From assembly GCA_921293015.1 (NCBI GenBank), contig OV121097.1, positions 31,931,929 through 31,995,928 of the forward strand: DNA of 64,000 nucleotides. Direction: 5' to 3'. Below the pieces are notes generated by a model. It was not told the origin of the DNA and made no database searches. It was given only the letters and a program-made list of their open reading frames with translations. Positions 48,960 through 61,124 of this stretch are shown one piece after another; the first letter of the stretch is position 1; each line of letters opens with the position of its first letter. The DNA comes from Phorcus lineatus. Lineage: Eukaryota > Mollusca > Gastropoda > Trochida > Trochidae. Position numbers and translations under genes: made by a program.

Positions 48960-49080
48960 TCTTCAGTCGATAATTTGGTCACAAGGTTTCATCATTAGCG
49001 TTCATTCAAGTTTGTATAAAAGAATCGGAAACACTGGTCAACCCTCCTGCTCCATGATTGGAAGCATTTAATCATCGTAA
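48960..49080. repeat. Block zeta, copy 1
   Basis: Direct match to 57935-58060: CATTAGCGTTCATTCAAGTTTGTATAAAAGA against CATCAGCGTTCATTGAAGTTAGTATAAAGGA, then ACTGGTCAACCCTCCT against CCAGTCAGTCCTCGT. The conserved GTATAAA is TATA-box-like, so this may be a duplicated promoter, but no exon downstream is identified in either copy. Confidence 0.5.
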
Positions 49081-49999
49081 TCGATTCAAAAGTTTACAAG
49101 TTTAACTAACAAAAACGTAAAGAATAAAAGCTGCTAAATTGTGTGAAAAGTGTGCTTTCTGTAACATCGTTATTAATTTTGAATATAATATAAAATAAAG
49201 CGGCTTGTTGGTAGTAATTATTATAGATTTTTTATTCATCTAGTTGTTTAACAATAGATGTATGTAATACAACGTTACATAAAGCCATAATATTTTTAGC
49301 AACTTAAACTTGTTAGTTATATGAGAGCCGTACATATTATAGAGTGCAAGTGTTTGTTAACCTTTAAGGATAAAGAATTTGAATTCTGATTTTCAAAATG
49401 AGAACAAATTGTACTAAACATAAATCGCCCAAATCAACTTCGCCCATCAATAACATAACTTACATATCACGATATCTACTAATGGCAAAGAATGGTACTT
49501 GTAACTTCATGTAACTTTCCCATGCTTAAATTCATGGATCATTTTGAGTTATTTGAGTTGAATATTAACCTGAAGTAGCTATTCGTCGACAAACTGCCTA
49601 GATATAACTTCAAACACACATCTTGGTTGTCCAAGATGTTAGAAATCCGTTAGTGCCGTTCTTTGAAAGAGATTCTTTTATAGCAGCTATCACTCTGTCA
49701 GACAGTTGACTTCAGCGGACACTTTCAAACTATTGGGCTCTGTCAGTGGTAGACAAACAACGTCTTGATTGGCGAACAGGAATGTCATGTAATTCGGTTT
49801 TTTTTCAGATTCCAGATTAGCTGTAAATATACATTTACTTTATCATACGTTAATCCTAAAGGGTTGTCATTGTAAATGTTCCTATTGAAATAAGAGCTGT
49901 AACTAATACTGTGTCAGAACCAATTGGACGTGTGTATGTCTGTTGACTGACTTAGACTAATAACAGTTTTATCATATTTGGGGTATATGCAAACTTTAA
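49081..49999. other. No gene seen
   Basis: AT-rich spacer without recognised content. Confidence 0.45.
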
Positions 50000-50317
50000 A
50001 ACAGTTTACCCTTTAAAAAGAGATACATGTATGTATATAGACGTCACAAAAATAGAACAGTTGTTCAGTCTATCACATTGATTAACGTAATAACCTATGA
50101 CCATAAGAAGTATGTATATATTGATATGTCATTCCTCAATAGTAACAAATTCCGAGTTTTAAAGAACCTCTCTTTGTTCATCAAATGCATTTTTCACGTT
50201 TGTAAAAGTGTTTATGCTGTTGTATGTTACTTTATATGTTATGCATGCGCAATCCGTATCTTTACTTCTCTTTGTAAAATTGGTCATGTACCACCGTGCG
50301 TGGTTTTGAGAGAATAA
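50000..50317 (+). pseudogene. Possible third, decayed copy of the gene A/B propeller
   Basis: An open stretch from about 50000 to the stop at 50315. From KKYVYIDMSF to FIK its 27 residues align without a gap to gene A exon 3 (KKFYFVDVSF to FIK): 10 identical and six conservative by my count. Upstream, VVQSITLINVITY resembles QSVSQITY of gene A. Beyond FIK the match fades, and the later landmarks (SMA-D-K, MFIEPY) are absent. No exon 1 or 2 was found nearby. It may be a relic of another family member, or chance similarity. Confidence 0.3.
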
Positions 50318-50426
50318 AGAATGTGAAAAATGTGAAGAATGTGATACTGTTTCCTTCTTGGCGTGAATGGATAAATATCCCTGCAGGGCTTTGCTTTCTA
50401 CTTTAAAATATGTGTGTAGATTTAGA

Positions 50427-50703
50427 GTTTAACGCCGCTTTCAAGAGTATTTCCTTATACCGCGGATTCTAGAGTTATTGCAGGAAGAAAGCCCGCAACA
50501 CCATTGTGAAACCTGGGAGCATCGGCTGGAACAAGCGGAGCATGCGTGGTACTGTGCTGATCTTCAGTTATAAATGCATCCAAACCCTACTGTCAGTAGA
50601 ACAGATCTCTACTGCAGACACAGTTGTCGAGCTCCAGGCGGGATTCCAAACACGGACCTCTTGATCCGTAGCCGAAGGCGCTAACAACTGCGCTACCCCG
50701 CCG
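50427..50703 (-). mobile_element. tRNA-derived SINE, nearly full length
   Basis: AGTTTAACGCCGCTTTCAAG at the tail side, body GAAGAAAGCCCGCAACACC and GAGCATCGGCTGGAAC, GGTACTGTGCTGA, and head on the minus strand at 50704-50630 (GGGGTAGCGCAGTTGTTAGC, A box; ATCAAGAGGTCCG). The 5'-most GGTGAGGTGAT tail motif is missing. Confidence 0.85.
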
Positions 50704-50814
50704 AAATAAACTTTGGTAATGACTATTCATAATGATCTGTAACATTCTATTTTGATAGGAGAAAAGTTTGAAAAGTTCCACCAAACAGCCCTCACGTCAG
50801 GATGTATATCGCCT

Positions 50815-51110
50815 TTTGACATGTTTAACGTGTTTTCAACAGTTATTAACACAGGTGGATTAAAAGCATCCAAAATGGATCTGGGGTGGACAGATAAGGG
50901 TGAAAGGGATCGAATGCATGAGGGTTAAGACTGAACAAAAGGCACAGTAAGAGATAGAGAGCAGGTATGGCCTCGCCTCTACTCGTCTTTCAATCAAGCT
51001 TGGGTGTCCCTACCAGGGGCACGTAAGCTCTGGCTTTTATAGATCTTCAGGTCTCTGAAGCACGTAAACAACCACACCACAATGAGGTACGTGGAGGACC
51101 TGAAAGACGG
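50815..51110. repeat. Block eta, copy 1
   Basis: Direct match to 61125-61430. Shared: CGTGTTTTCAACA, GTGGACAGAT, GGGATCGAA, TAAGCTC-GGCT, TCTCTGAAG-ACG, and AACCACACCA-A-AAGG/GAGGTA. It is GC-richer than its surroundings. Stops in all frames. Origin unknown. Confidence 0.6.
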
Positions 51111-51884
51111 TTTGGAAAATTAAGACATTAACAAAAAGTCTTTTGTTGATAGAAAGAAAGATATCATTACTGTTAGAAAACACAGGACAGGTCGGGTAGT
51201 TGCAAAACCTGTTGCTACCTCGCACTGTGCCTTTCTTTCCGTCTTTTCCCTCGATCTTTCGATCCCTTTTTCTCTTATCTGTCTACTCTCACTTGGATTC
51301 TTTTCGTCTACCTGTTTTAATAACTGAAATATGGTTCAAACACGTTAAATACCGACTCGTTCACTCAAGTTTGTGTCCATATGCCATTCATGTCTAATTC
51401 TGCATAAATGGTGTTTCATTCCCAATTGTATTGATTCGATGAATAATTATTCATCAAGTCCATTAATTTCTTCGTCGATATCAGCTTTTGATATTTCGAC
51501 AGATCAATTATAATTTACGTTTCCATCTTCTCTAGCTCATTTACTCTTGTTCGTACACAGTCAGGTGTAATGAAATTAATATGCCATTGCCACATTGAAC
51601 CTTTTGTAATCAATGCCTTCCATCAAACATGACACTTATTAATGGAATTGCTTTACATCCGGTTTCTGCTTGAAGTCGGCTTTTTTCAAAGCCCTAAATG
51701 TTGATATAGTTTTATAAACAAATAAGGAGGGACGTTCATCTATACAAATATATGGAGTTTGTAATCTGAATGTTCTATTCTTGACTAACTTTAATTGCAT
51801 GTATTCTTTATGATTTGAATTGATTTAAATTAATTTAATTCCATTATAATCTTAATACAAACAAAATTTATCAAACACAATTAG
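51111..51884. other. No gene seen
   Basis: AT-rich spacer without recognised content. Confidence 0.45.
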
Positions 51885-52128
51885 AGGCAGGATAGCGCAG
51901 TAGTTTGCGGATTAAGATGTCCGTGGTTCACAATCGAGCACAAACAACATTAAATTTCAGCGTGGAACCACTCATGGTTCGCTTGTTCCAGCCGAAGCTC
52001 GCAGGTTTTTCCGCGATGCAAATCCACATTTGTGTTTTGGGCTTCCTCCCAGCAATAAAACTGGTAACCGCAATATAAGTGAAATACCACAGCGGCGTTA
52101 AACACCAAATCAACTCACCTTACCTCAA
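51885..52128 (+). mobile_element. tRNA-derived SINE, plus orientation
   Basis: Head GGCAGGATAGCGCAGTAGTT (A box), GTTCACAATCG (decayed B box), then a deletion of the AACTGTTCTACACG section. Body ACCACTCATGGTTCGCTTG, GAAGCTCGCAGG, TCCCAGCAATAAAACTGG, and tail CGGCGTTAAACACC, CACCTTACCTCA. It is one of three copies in this orientation. Confidence 0.88.
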
Positions 52129-53554
52129 TCAAAATTGGAAGAGAGGAAATAGATCAAAGACATTCAATTGAAGAAAAGTAAATCAAAAGAACCTGAAACA
52201 TTATCATTAGTAATAATACCGTAAGAAATAAACAGGATTAATAATGGGTGTTAGTAAATGGGGTGACTTCCTGGCAAGTGTATGAAGCAAACTAAACTAC
52301 AGGTGAAATCAGTAGGCTGATTGTTTAGGAATAATACTATGTTCTACCCTTTTAAAGTCTTCTGGAAAATAGATAACAAATTCTACATTTGCATCAGAGC
52401 TCTAATTGGCTCTTAAATTTATTGTAAACGTTTTATTGCAACGAAAAGTTCATAAATACCTTTATGGATTTTGACTGATTTGAAACTAAAAAGTCTTAAA
52501 ATCCAAACGTCTGCTAAAGTATTTGTTATTAATTCAACATTCCAATACAGAAGAATGAAAAAGCCAAATGACAAATGATTGGACATGTCCGTATGAGTCT
52601 CCTTGGACGATAAGAAAAAATGGAATGATAGATGTCCTTCCGAGAAGCGCTTCAAGCTTTTACTATTTGTGTTTCAGGTAAAAAGTGATTTTTGAAAACA
52701 GGACGCAGAACATGATGGACTGGAATCATTTGTTGCAGTCATGACCTAACCTTTTCATACTTTGGAAACTTGCAAATCCCCTAAAATTACCTAAACCATC
52801 TCTCGTATGACAGGATTCGAAAGAGGAATAACACATTTCACTTTAAAGGTATACAACATGGAAGCCTACTGTTAAAAGTATATCTTCTATCAGTCCTATC
52901 AACATAATAATATCATGTACTATTTCTGTCTTTAGTACAACAGACTAAGTGGTCCATGCCATTTTCATGCACTTTAGAGCTAGCGCATTCCCTCCCAACT
53001 GAGGTAACTCCGTCATAATTTCCTATTCAACCTCTGTCATAATACGGGTCTAGACATTTCTAGAAACCTGATTGGATGCAATCACAGTAATTTTTGCAAT
53101 AAGCGACGCCGTTTCCATAGTTATCATTAAAAGCACCTAAGTTATTTCCTTAAGCTTTCAAAAAGGTAAACTTTATTCGAGTATGCACCTTGCACTTTGA
53201 ATATTCTTTTCAGAACATGCATCTCATTTTGCGACTTCATCATTGCAAATTCCTGTGTGACAACAAGTAATTATGTTATTCATGCATTCGGTGTTCTCAT
53301 TGGCTGCAATATTGCGCCGCTAGGGAAAACTGTCGTAAGCTCGAGACGATATATTTTTATAAAAGAAGTTGTATCGGAATTAATGACGGAGCTACCTCTG
53401 TGGGGAGAGAGTTGAGCTAGCCAGAAACAAGACCATTTTGTGGATATGTCTCTTCAAAACGCTTCTTTGGACTGACAGGACAGAAGTCTTGTATGATATT
53501 ATTCATATCTGAAGCCATAATAGTGCCATGTCAAATTTATAGTTCAGTGCTAAA
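52129..53554. other. No gene seen
   Basis: AT-rich; no recognised repeat, promoter or supported frame. Confidence 0.45.
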
Positions 53555-53581
53555 CCCCCTCCCCCCCCCCCCCCCCCCCCC
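53555..53581. repeat. Poly(C) run
   Basis: CCCCCCT followed by an unbroken C run to 53581, about 27 bases in all. Very unusual for this AT-rich background. The complementary G tract could fold as a quadruplex. A similar run lies at 55744. Confidence 0.95.
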
Positions 53582-53811
53582 ATAAAAAGGACCAAAAAAA
53601 AACGAACAGCCAATAACCAAACATTGCAAATTAGTTATTGATGGTTGAAAACCGTTTAATAGAGGCGCGGCATGCAATTTGAAAACGATCGTTGGATAAC
53701 CACCTAACAAAATATAGCTAATAACCTGTCAACCCCACTGTTTTATCAAAACAATTTCTCGTCATTGAGATCGGTATTTCCAAAAAAATGATATGTAAGA
53801 TGGGCGTACAA

Positions 53812-53929
53812 GCTCGGCATTGCATAGCCACAATAGTGCTGCGGGCTTTCCCCCTGCAATAATACTAGCAGTAGTGATATAAGTGAAATAATCTTGAAAG
53901 CGGCGTTAAACCCCAAATCACCTCAGCTT
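53812..53929 (+). mobile_element. tRNA-derived SINE, 3' part only
   Basis: GCTCGGCATTGCATAGCC, GCGGGCTTTCCCCCTGCAAT, GATATAAGTGAAATA and GAAAGCGGCGTTAAACCCC, with CACCTCAGCTT. The tRNA-like head is absent: a 5'-truncated insertion or a partial deletion. Confidence 0.85.
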
Positions 53930-55352
53930 AACTAATTAACTTGATTTTCGTGTGTCGAATCTGGTCTAGTGATGAATCGAGATGTCTATTTAAACAACTC
54001 TAGGAGGAATGAATGTGGCACTGAGTACTGCGACCGTAAGGTGGACAATGTGATGAATTAGGACCTACAAATGTACAAGACAACGCAAGATCTCACAGAG
54101 CACGCATGGTAAGAAACTTCCTGTAGAACCAGAACAACGATTTTCTGCCGTTGTCCATTAGATCGCCAGACTCTATCTCAGTCGTAGTCTTAGGAATCCC
54201 TTAGATTGACAGATACGGAAGTGTAACCAACGGACGCTTCCGCAACTTGCAACACACATAGACAGTGTTGATCTAGCTGACACTGATATGCTCAATGACG
54301 AGATGATGTTATGCATATATGAGAAAGCAGAGATAAGTATTTCTTTTACCAAATGCAGTTTTTCCTCACGATTTAATCTCGAATTTTGCTATTGCATTGA
54401 TATTGTTAAGAGCGTTGCCATAGAAATGATTGAATTACATGCTTCATACAACACTACGAATGGAAGATTTTTTTTACTTTTTCCTTGAAACGCATTGTAA
54501 GTCATCTCGACACAAGCACCAAGCATATTACCTCTGTGGTCTCGTATGCTTGCTGAATACATGTTTTCAACCATCACATATACCCTCTCTATATAAACAT
54601 CAATTCACGAAAGACAACTTTTACCTCAAGGCATTAAATGAGTGCTTAAAAGAAATAAAATAGTAAAATCAAGTTGAATATTAGCGAAAGCCATTTGTAT
54701 CAAATTTACAAATAGATTATCAATTTGACATGCATACATTTTAAAGAGTAAAAAGGCATTCATTTATCAGTCTATTCCTATTTTTAAAGACTTTTTTCTT
54801 AAATAAATTTCAATGTATTCAATGACAACTAATTAATAGCAAGTTCGAGATTAATGTTATAAGATGTGAGACATAGACCTGTATCTTCTTGCCCTGGGCA
54901 TTTTTGCTGTCATCTAATTTCGTGATAGTCTGAAACTGTAATTATCTGAATAGTTTAAAGAATGCGTAAATCATAAAACTCAACGACTCCACTCCTTATA
55001 AAGTTTGATAAATATGACAGAGTTATACCCAGGTGACCACTTATTTGCGACACCATAAGACTAAGCCCTATCATGGGAACCGTTTTGTAATCTCTTAATT
55101 ATATATGTCAACGCTAAGGGTTGTCTTTGAATCTGTTGATCATATCAGTCAACAATATTATGCAGTTACACGCTTTCATCTGCTAGCACATAATTTCATA
55201 CGTACACAGTGTCATTGTATTTTATGTTTGATGTTAAAGTTGTATCTATTGTCATGATGTGTAAGATTGAATTTATTTCTTCCCGTTATTAACTCTTTAT
55301 TTGTATTTAATATGTTGGCAAATCACTTTCAGAAAATAGTAATGAAATGTGT
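53930..55352. other. No gene seen
   Basis: AT-rich. GTTGCCATAGAAATG near 54413 resembles the imperfect palindromes of block E, but no other block sequence is present. Open frames are short and unsupported. Confidence 0.45.
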
Positions 55353-55570
55353 AGTAGGTGAGGTCGGGTGTTCGGAGTTTAAACAACGTATTTCTCTGAT
55401 ATCACGGCTTTTAGTTTTATAAGTTGGCCAAACTCGCAACACTATGGTGACTATGTATTGCGTTTAAACTGCGAGCATCGGCTGGAACTATTGATCCGTT
55501 GTTGGTACTGTGCTGAAACTCCGTGTAGCAATGCAATTCCTTCCTGCGTGTAGAACAGGTCTCTACTGAA
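55353..55570 (-). mobile_element. tRNA-derived SINE, lacking the head
   Basis: Tail GTAGGTGAGGTCGGGTG, body CGCAACACTATGGTGACTATG, GCGAGCATCGGCTGGAAC, GGTACTGTGCTGAAACT and GTGTAGAACAGG, then breaks off where the B box would begin. Diverged. Confidence 0.8.
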
Positions 55571-55743
55571 AGTGTCCAACATTTAATTTTGTGAAAAAGT
55601 GGCGAGACTTCAAGGGGAACAGGATATATCTCTAGTGCTAATAAGATGCATTTCTTATGGAATGCTACTTGACTTTTCTCTGACAAAAAATTATTTTTAG
55701 CTCTATATAGCACATAATTGATTTTAAGACCTTTTTAATCATT

Positions 55744-55764
55744 CCCCCCCCCCCCCCCCCCCCC
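55744..55764. repeat. Poly(C) run
   Basis: Unbroken run of about 21 C. Together with 53555-53581 it makes two such tracts 2.2 kb apart. Confidence 0.95.
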
Positions 55765-56820
55765 AATTATTTTGTAATACTCTTGACAGTCAACGAAACT
55801 TTATTTATCAATATTATGGTGGAGTACAACATATAACGAGTATACCAGTTTTGGAGATATAACTTTCGGCAAAAGTGCCTGAATAAAATACTTCATACCA
55901 TTTTAAAGTTATAGATGTGCTTGGACATGAAAAATGAGTTATTTGACTTAGATTTTTGGATTTTATTGATGAAGAAAAGAATATTCCTATGGTAACGAAC
56001 TGATATCCTATAAAATGATCAATAAGTATTTAAGAAACGTTTGCATATCTTAGTCTCAACTTAATTGATCTGTTCCATTTTGCCCAAACTTGATGTATAC
56101 TTAGGGTAGTGCCTGTACAACGCAGCAAGTGTCAAATATATCGCAAATCCATATCTAATTTCATTATCATTCCATACATATTCCGTGTGTTATTAACATA
56201 CAGCTTTTGTTTTTCCTTCCTAACCTTTCCTTGTGATTTAGATTCTTTCTATTTTTATCTAAGTGAAAACATTCTCTTTGTTTACAAATGACTCGAGCAT
56301 TCTGTTATACCCAAAATGAGTTAATATACGGGTGACATGAAGGAGACATGAATGAATACATTTCGGTTATTGTCCACAGATCGATCATGCATAGCCACAG
56401 ATCGATCATGCATAGCCACAGATCGATCATGCATTATGTATCCAACTACTGTAGCTAATTCAACACTCTGCAAACAAAGCCAGGCGTTATATAATCAATA
56501 TCAGTTTCCCCTATAGCGCCTTCTGAATCACATGCTTTCCATCAATTATGACACAAAACAAGTTTCTGCCCAAAGCGGTGATTGTGTTCATATTTTTTTC
56601 AAATGTAAATTATTGTTATTTTTTAAGATATGAAATAAAAAAACGTTACCTTTTTCCAGTAAATAAACAAAGAGATAAATTCGTTGTGTCAAATAAGTGT
56701 TCATTTCCTCTTCCATTTTCAGAAGAGTCTTGATGAATGCCTTTTGCCTTTGATTTATGTTAAAGCTGATATTTTTAGTTTACTAAAGGAATTTAAACAA
56801 TTAAATTCAATCTTTCAATC
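55765..56820. repeat. No gene; 21-bp triplicate at 56375-56437
   Basis: CACAGATCGATCATGCATAGC is repeated exactly twice and then almost completely a third time (56375, 56396, 56417). The unit itself holds the palindromes GATCGATC and ATGCAT. The rest of this interval is AT-rich and featureless. Confidence 0.85.
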
Positions 56821-56950
56821 TTTGGGTTTGACACCTCTTTCAAGATTAGTTCACTTATATCACGTCTGCCTTATCATTGCAGGGAGAAAGCCTACAGTAC
56901 CACTGTGGATATGCATTGCGGTGAAACCTGCGAGCATCGACTTGAACTAA
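56821..56950 (-). mobile_element. tRNA-derived SINE, tail half only
   Basis: TTTGGGTTTGACACCTCTTTCAAG, TATATCACGTCTGCC, GCAGGGAGAAAGCC, GCATTGCGGTGAAACCTGCG and AGCATCGACTTGAACTA. The rest, including the tRNA-like head, is missing. Confidence 0.85.
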
Positions 56951-57964
56951 CATGACTTGGTCTGTTTTACTAAGGAAGATATCGCGTTACCCCTTTTTTC
57001 GTGAAAAGCAATTTGGCACAAATATTTGGGAACGGCACAATACCAGTTCTTTATAAAGTGTTGCCTTTATACTCGGCGAGGGATTAATATCAACATGTTC
57101 AAGATGAGTAATAACCTGTCAATGATGTCTAGAACATTTGCATTGCAGACTAATAAATGACAAGTGAATATGAACGGATTTAGGTCAATCTCTGATGCAG
57201 TGGATTAAGCTTATAAGCTGATTAAATGCGCAATGCATCAACACACAAACACTGCCTACATTTTTACTGTAATAACAAATGTCTACTTCCCGGTACGACA
57301 CCCCAAAATCATTCCGTAGATAAATAACTGACACGTTTACAGTTGTAAAGGATACAATTTCTCATCAGAGTTATAATTAAAAAAGTCAATTTACCTCGGT
57401 GAGTATAGTAAGAAATTTTTTTATAAAAACAGAGATAAGACTTTCTAGAGGTAAGAGGTATGGCATGTTTTACAGTCGACCATGGGAAGCAAACAATATG
57501 TATAAAAGCGAACTTGAGAGACACCATACTTATGTTTCATATATCGAACTGGAGTGGTGAGAAGCCTTTTCTCAAACAGTCTCTCCATGTAGTCATTACT
57601 AAAATGCTTTTTACCTTTAAAGCGACCCGTAGAGGTAAGGCATACACACGACTACACCACTGCAAGATTTACCCTCACGTGGAGATCCGGATTGGGGATG
57701 TCTTGAAAATTATTTCTTTCATTATGTGATAGAAAGTAGTAACATATATAATGTATAAGATCCTTGGAAGCAATGCATGTATATAATATTACCTATGTTT
57801 AGTATGCATTTAAACGATTGAATATTAAGATAAATTGATTTACTTTTTTCATTTAGCAAAATGATCTGTTTTACAGTGTAAAATGGCACAGAATATGTCT
57901 TGAGTGACTATCCCATTTGTAAAAGTATTTTCAGTACCAAAATCACCCTAGGGGATTGCTTCAT
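56951..57964. other. No gene supported
   Basis: An open frame at 57460-57729 (+, 89 codons) contains an AG/GTAAGG donor-like site near 57633 but has no domain and no partner exon. The remainder is AT-rich. Confidence 0.4.
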
Positions 57965-58595
57965 CAGCGTTCATTGAAGTTAGTATAAAGGACTTAGACC
58001 AGTCAGTCCTCGTTTCCTTCTATAGTTAGAGAGCATAAGAACGCCAGGATCCAGTTTCAAACATGTGAATAGTTCATACGAACCATGTAACCTGACCAAA
58101 TCATCAAATCATCAAATAGTAAAAGTGGTTATCAGTGAAAAACATCTTATTTCTCTATTTGTCGGTTAGTTATTCAAGAATTCAGTAGCGCTTAGCATCT
58201 ACCATATGACAATCATCTCTGTCATTTATGTTTACGCTTTCTGATCCTAGATAGTGTATGTTACTGATAGTTCGTCAGTTGGCTAATCATTGAATATACC
58301 GTTAGTCCATTAGAGCTTTTCAAATGTCATATAATGCCTGAGATGAGGTGATTTGGGGCTTAACATCGCTTTCAAGAATATTTCACTTTTATGGGGGCTG
58401 TAAGTGCTATTGTATGGAGAAAGCCCGCATCACCATTGTGGCTTTGCATAGCAGTGAAACCTGCGAGCATCGGCTGGAACTAGTGTGTAGAACAGTTCAC
58501 TATTGCAGACAAGGTTGCCGAGCCCCTGGCTGGATTCGAACCACTGACCTCTTGATCCGAAGCCGAATGCGTTAACCTTGGGCTATCCCGTCCGC
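57965..58595. repeat. Left arm of an inverted duplication (with block zeta, copy 2)
   Basis: Matches 63311-64000 in inverse orientation along its whole length. Shared strings include CATTGAAGTTAGTATAAAGGA, CTATAGTTAGAGAGCATAAGA, CCAGGATCCAGTTTC, CAGTAGCGCTTAGCATCTACC, TACGCTTTCTGATCCT and GTTAGTCCATTA-AGCTTTTCAAAT, followed by the same SINE in the same relative position. Its start also matches 48960-49080 in direct orientation. Confidence 0.92.
58342..58595 (-). mobile_element. tRNA-derived SINE in the left arm, internally deleted
   Basis: GATGAGGTGATTTGGGGC tail, GCAGTGAAACCTGCGAGC and ATCGGCTGGAACTAG, then a jump to TGTGTAGAACAGTTC. About 65 bp present in the right-arm copy are missing. 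The head is intact on the minus strand (B box GTTCGAATCC near 58536). Since the insertion point is shared with the right arm, the deletion is later than the duplication. Confidence 0.9.
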
Positions 58596-59731
58596 CAAAC
58601 CTTGCAGATCTCTACTTTCACATAACGATATGATAGAATATGCACTAACTTTCTGGCGTTTGGATTTGAGAAATAGGGAATCCTTTACCTTTTTCTAGAA
58701 ACTAACTCCCTGTAAAAAATCATACTGATGGAGACACAGTATAAATGAATGTGAGTCAGTCATGGAATATACCAATTTAAACAATGTTCTATATTGATTT
58801 GATTATTTGATACAAGAGAGGACCTACGTCTTGTCAATAATTTCTGTCAGGTAATGAATTATTTACTCCTCTTGATAATTAACTGACCAGGAGAAACGTT
58901 AATCTAATTGGTTGTTAAATAAGTCATCGATGACTGACCTGGTTTCCAAATATACATGAGTTAACTGATATAAAGAATTCATTGTGTAAATGAGGTGTCC
59001 TCCTAGCATATAAGGGTTATATGCACTTGTAATTCCTCTGACCTGAATTAAGTTGAAATCTGTTTTATAATGTTGCAGTTGATATAAAGAAGTCGACATC
59101 ATGCGTCCCATTTACTCGTTTATTAAGTAAATGATCTTCTTAGCACCACAAACCTTAATTTACGTCGTGTTTGATGTGAATAACTTTCAAAAATTACGTT
59201 TGAGTTTTTGTTTTCGATTACAAATCTCGACTGTAACATGTTTAGTGTCACTTTACTGAACTGATAAGCATTGAGATGCTAATTTTCACAACCAACCACT
59301 ATTTCTAGAATCAAATGACACCATATATAATGTTTAACATATTTGACACCAACAATATGCTCAGTACCCCTTTAAGATCGAGATATAGAAAAGTATTTAA
59401 AGCGATTGAAGATTGCCGAAATAAGAGTTGATATCTCAATACTGATATATCTTACTATGTTTCATTATTATGTGTCTATTCTAATGTTATATTTTCAATT
59501 GACGACGTCAATATGGACGATCTGTATTTCAAAGCTTTTACAAAATTTTGACCGATACTTAAGCTCAACTCACACATTCCTCGAGTTAAAGTATTTTGTT
59601 GATTAATTTCATAATTATAAGGAACTTTTATGTTTGTAGATATCTTCTTTGCCTTCTTAGTATTTTTTACTTTCGTATTTCATATATAACTGTGACTTCA
59701 TGAGAAAACAACCATAGTCATATAAAAGTAA
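58596..59731. other. No gene seen (spacer between the inverted arms)
   Basis: AT-rich; no recognised element. Confidence 0.45.
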
Positions 59732-59992
59732 ATGAACACAAGTCTATGTCTTTATGCACACGTGCAGCTCAAAAATAAGTTCTACGTGTCGTTTCTGGTT
59801 ATTGTTTTACTTTTTTCCTTTGCAATAGGATCATGTGTGATATTTGGTACAAAGGTATTTTTACAAAGAGCACCTTATGGTTATAATTTACAAAGGTGCA
59901 ATTTGCTTACAAGATATATATGCGGATACTGGTCATGTAGTAAACCATGTACATTCAAATATCAAAGACACTTCTTCAGCCAATTAGAATAG
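59732..59992 (+). CDS. Candidate small membrane-anchored Cys-containing protein
   Basis: 86 codons. Residues about 17-40 (FYVSFLVIVLLFSFAIGSCV) form one strong hydrophobic segment, either a signal anchor or a signal peptide. After it come five cysteines in about 30 residues (QRCNLL, YICGYWSCSKPC). The composition is less biased than that of the other short open frames. Against it: TATAAAAG lies only 4-11 bp upstream of the ATG, so that box cannot drive this start; no splice sites or paralogue were found; the family is unknown. It may be one exon of a larger gene or chance. Confidence 0.25.
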   Translation: MNTSLCLYAHVQLKNKFYVSFLVIVLLFSFAIGSCVIFGTKVFLQRAPYGYNLQRCNLLTRYICGYWSCSKPCTFKYQRHFFSQLE

Positions 59993-61124
59993 TTAGTTGA
60001 GAATACATTTATTTTTTAGAAAAGTGTTACACACGAAGAAAAAACAGAAGTCTTAAGTCAACATTTGATAATATTGATATAAATACTTAATACTTAGTAA
60101 TAGAGTTAAAGAATGTTCTTTATTATTTAGTTTGACGAGTATTACCTTTTCTAAATGCTGAGGTCATAAGAGCTGTATTTGTAAGTATAAAATACCTTTC
60201 ACTGACAAATCAAACGTTAGGCTTAGTTTCAATAAAACATATCAAAGTCATAGGTAAAAACCACAAGCTTATTAATTACAACGGCTTTACTGTCTTCCTC
60301 TGCCATCTCAAAACTGTGCCCTATTCAATTTAAATTGCTATTGAATAAATCAAACTGAAGTGACTTTACAATGACCATATCACACCAACCAAATCATGAC
60401 TTAAACTTGACATTTAGAATATGAACAATATGGTGTGAATGATTAAGTTTTGTTTTAAACATTTTTGACAAATACAAACTACAAAGAATTTTCACAAGAT
60501 CAACACTATTGGACTTTGCACTGTTGGAGACGCAAACCAAATTATATATTTCAAATTTAGTTTTGATGGCGATTGTATTATTCTCTATCTTTCCCCAAGG
60601 AATATTCCATAGAAAAACTGAAGAATAGTATTTGATTGTGACAAAAATAATCAAATTGTAATGCTTTAACGAACAGGGTAGTATCTGGTACTCTTATTAG
60701 TTCCATTATATGTGATGGAAATTGTGTGATCTAGGAACCACGTGAATCTCTAGGGAAATGTTGTATTGAAGTTTATGGTATCTGGAATTGACTACGTGAT
60801 TGCGACCAACTTATTTTGAAGAAATGAATTCATAGGTTCTTTATATATCTCGTATTCCTCGTAATTGAAAACTACACTTACTTTTAAAACATTACATATT
60901 GTTGAAACTTAGCACAAATAGAATATGTATGCCTCTGATTGATTGCAGCAATAGTTTTGGTTATACAGTATGTTTAGTATATGTTTGTAATATTTTCTTA
61001 TTCTTGGTTGTATAAGGCTGTTTGCTCCAAGTGTTGTTCACGAGCTTTTTGCTTTTGCAGTATCCCCATTGAAGACATTATCAGCAAAGCCGTTTTGACC
61101 AAATTACATGTATTTAGATATGGG
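59993..61124. other. No gene seen
   Basis: AT-rich spacer; no recognised element. Confidence 0.45.

Noticed and set aside
57460-57729. 89-codon open frame with a donor-like site
   Set aside because: No partner exon, domain or second copy. The donor match alone is weak.
58490-58600. Possible tRNA genes at SINE heads (also near 2400, 45380, 50700 and 63320)
   Set aside because: A and B boxes are present, but the cloverleaf is incomplete and each is continuous with a SINE body.
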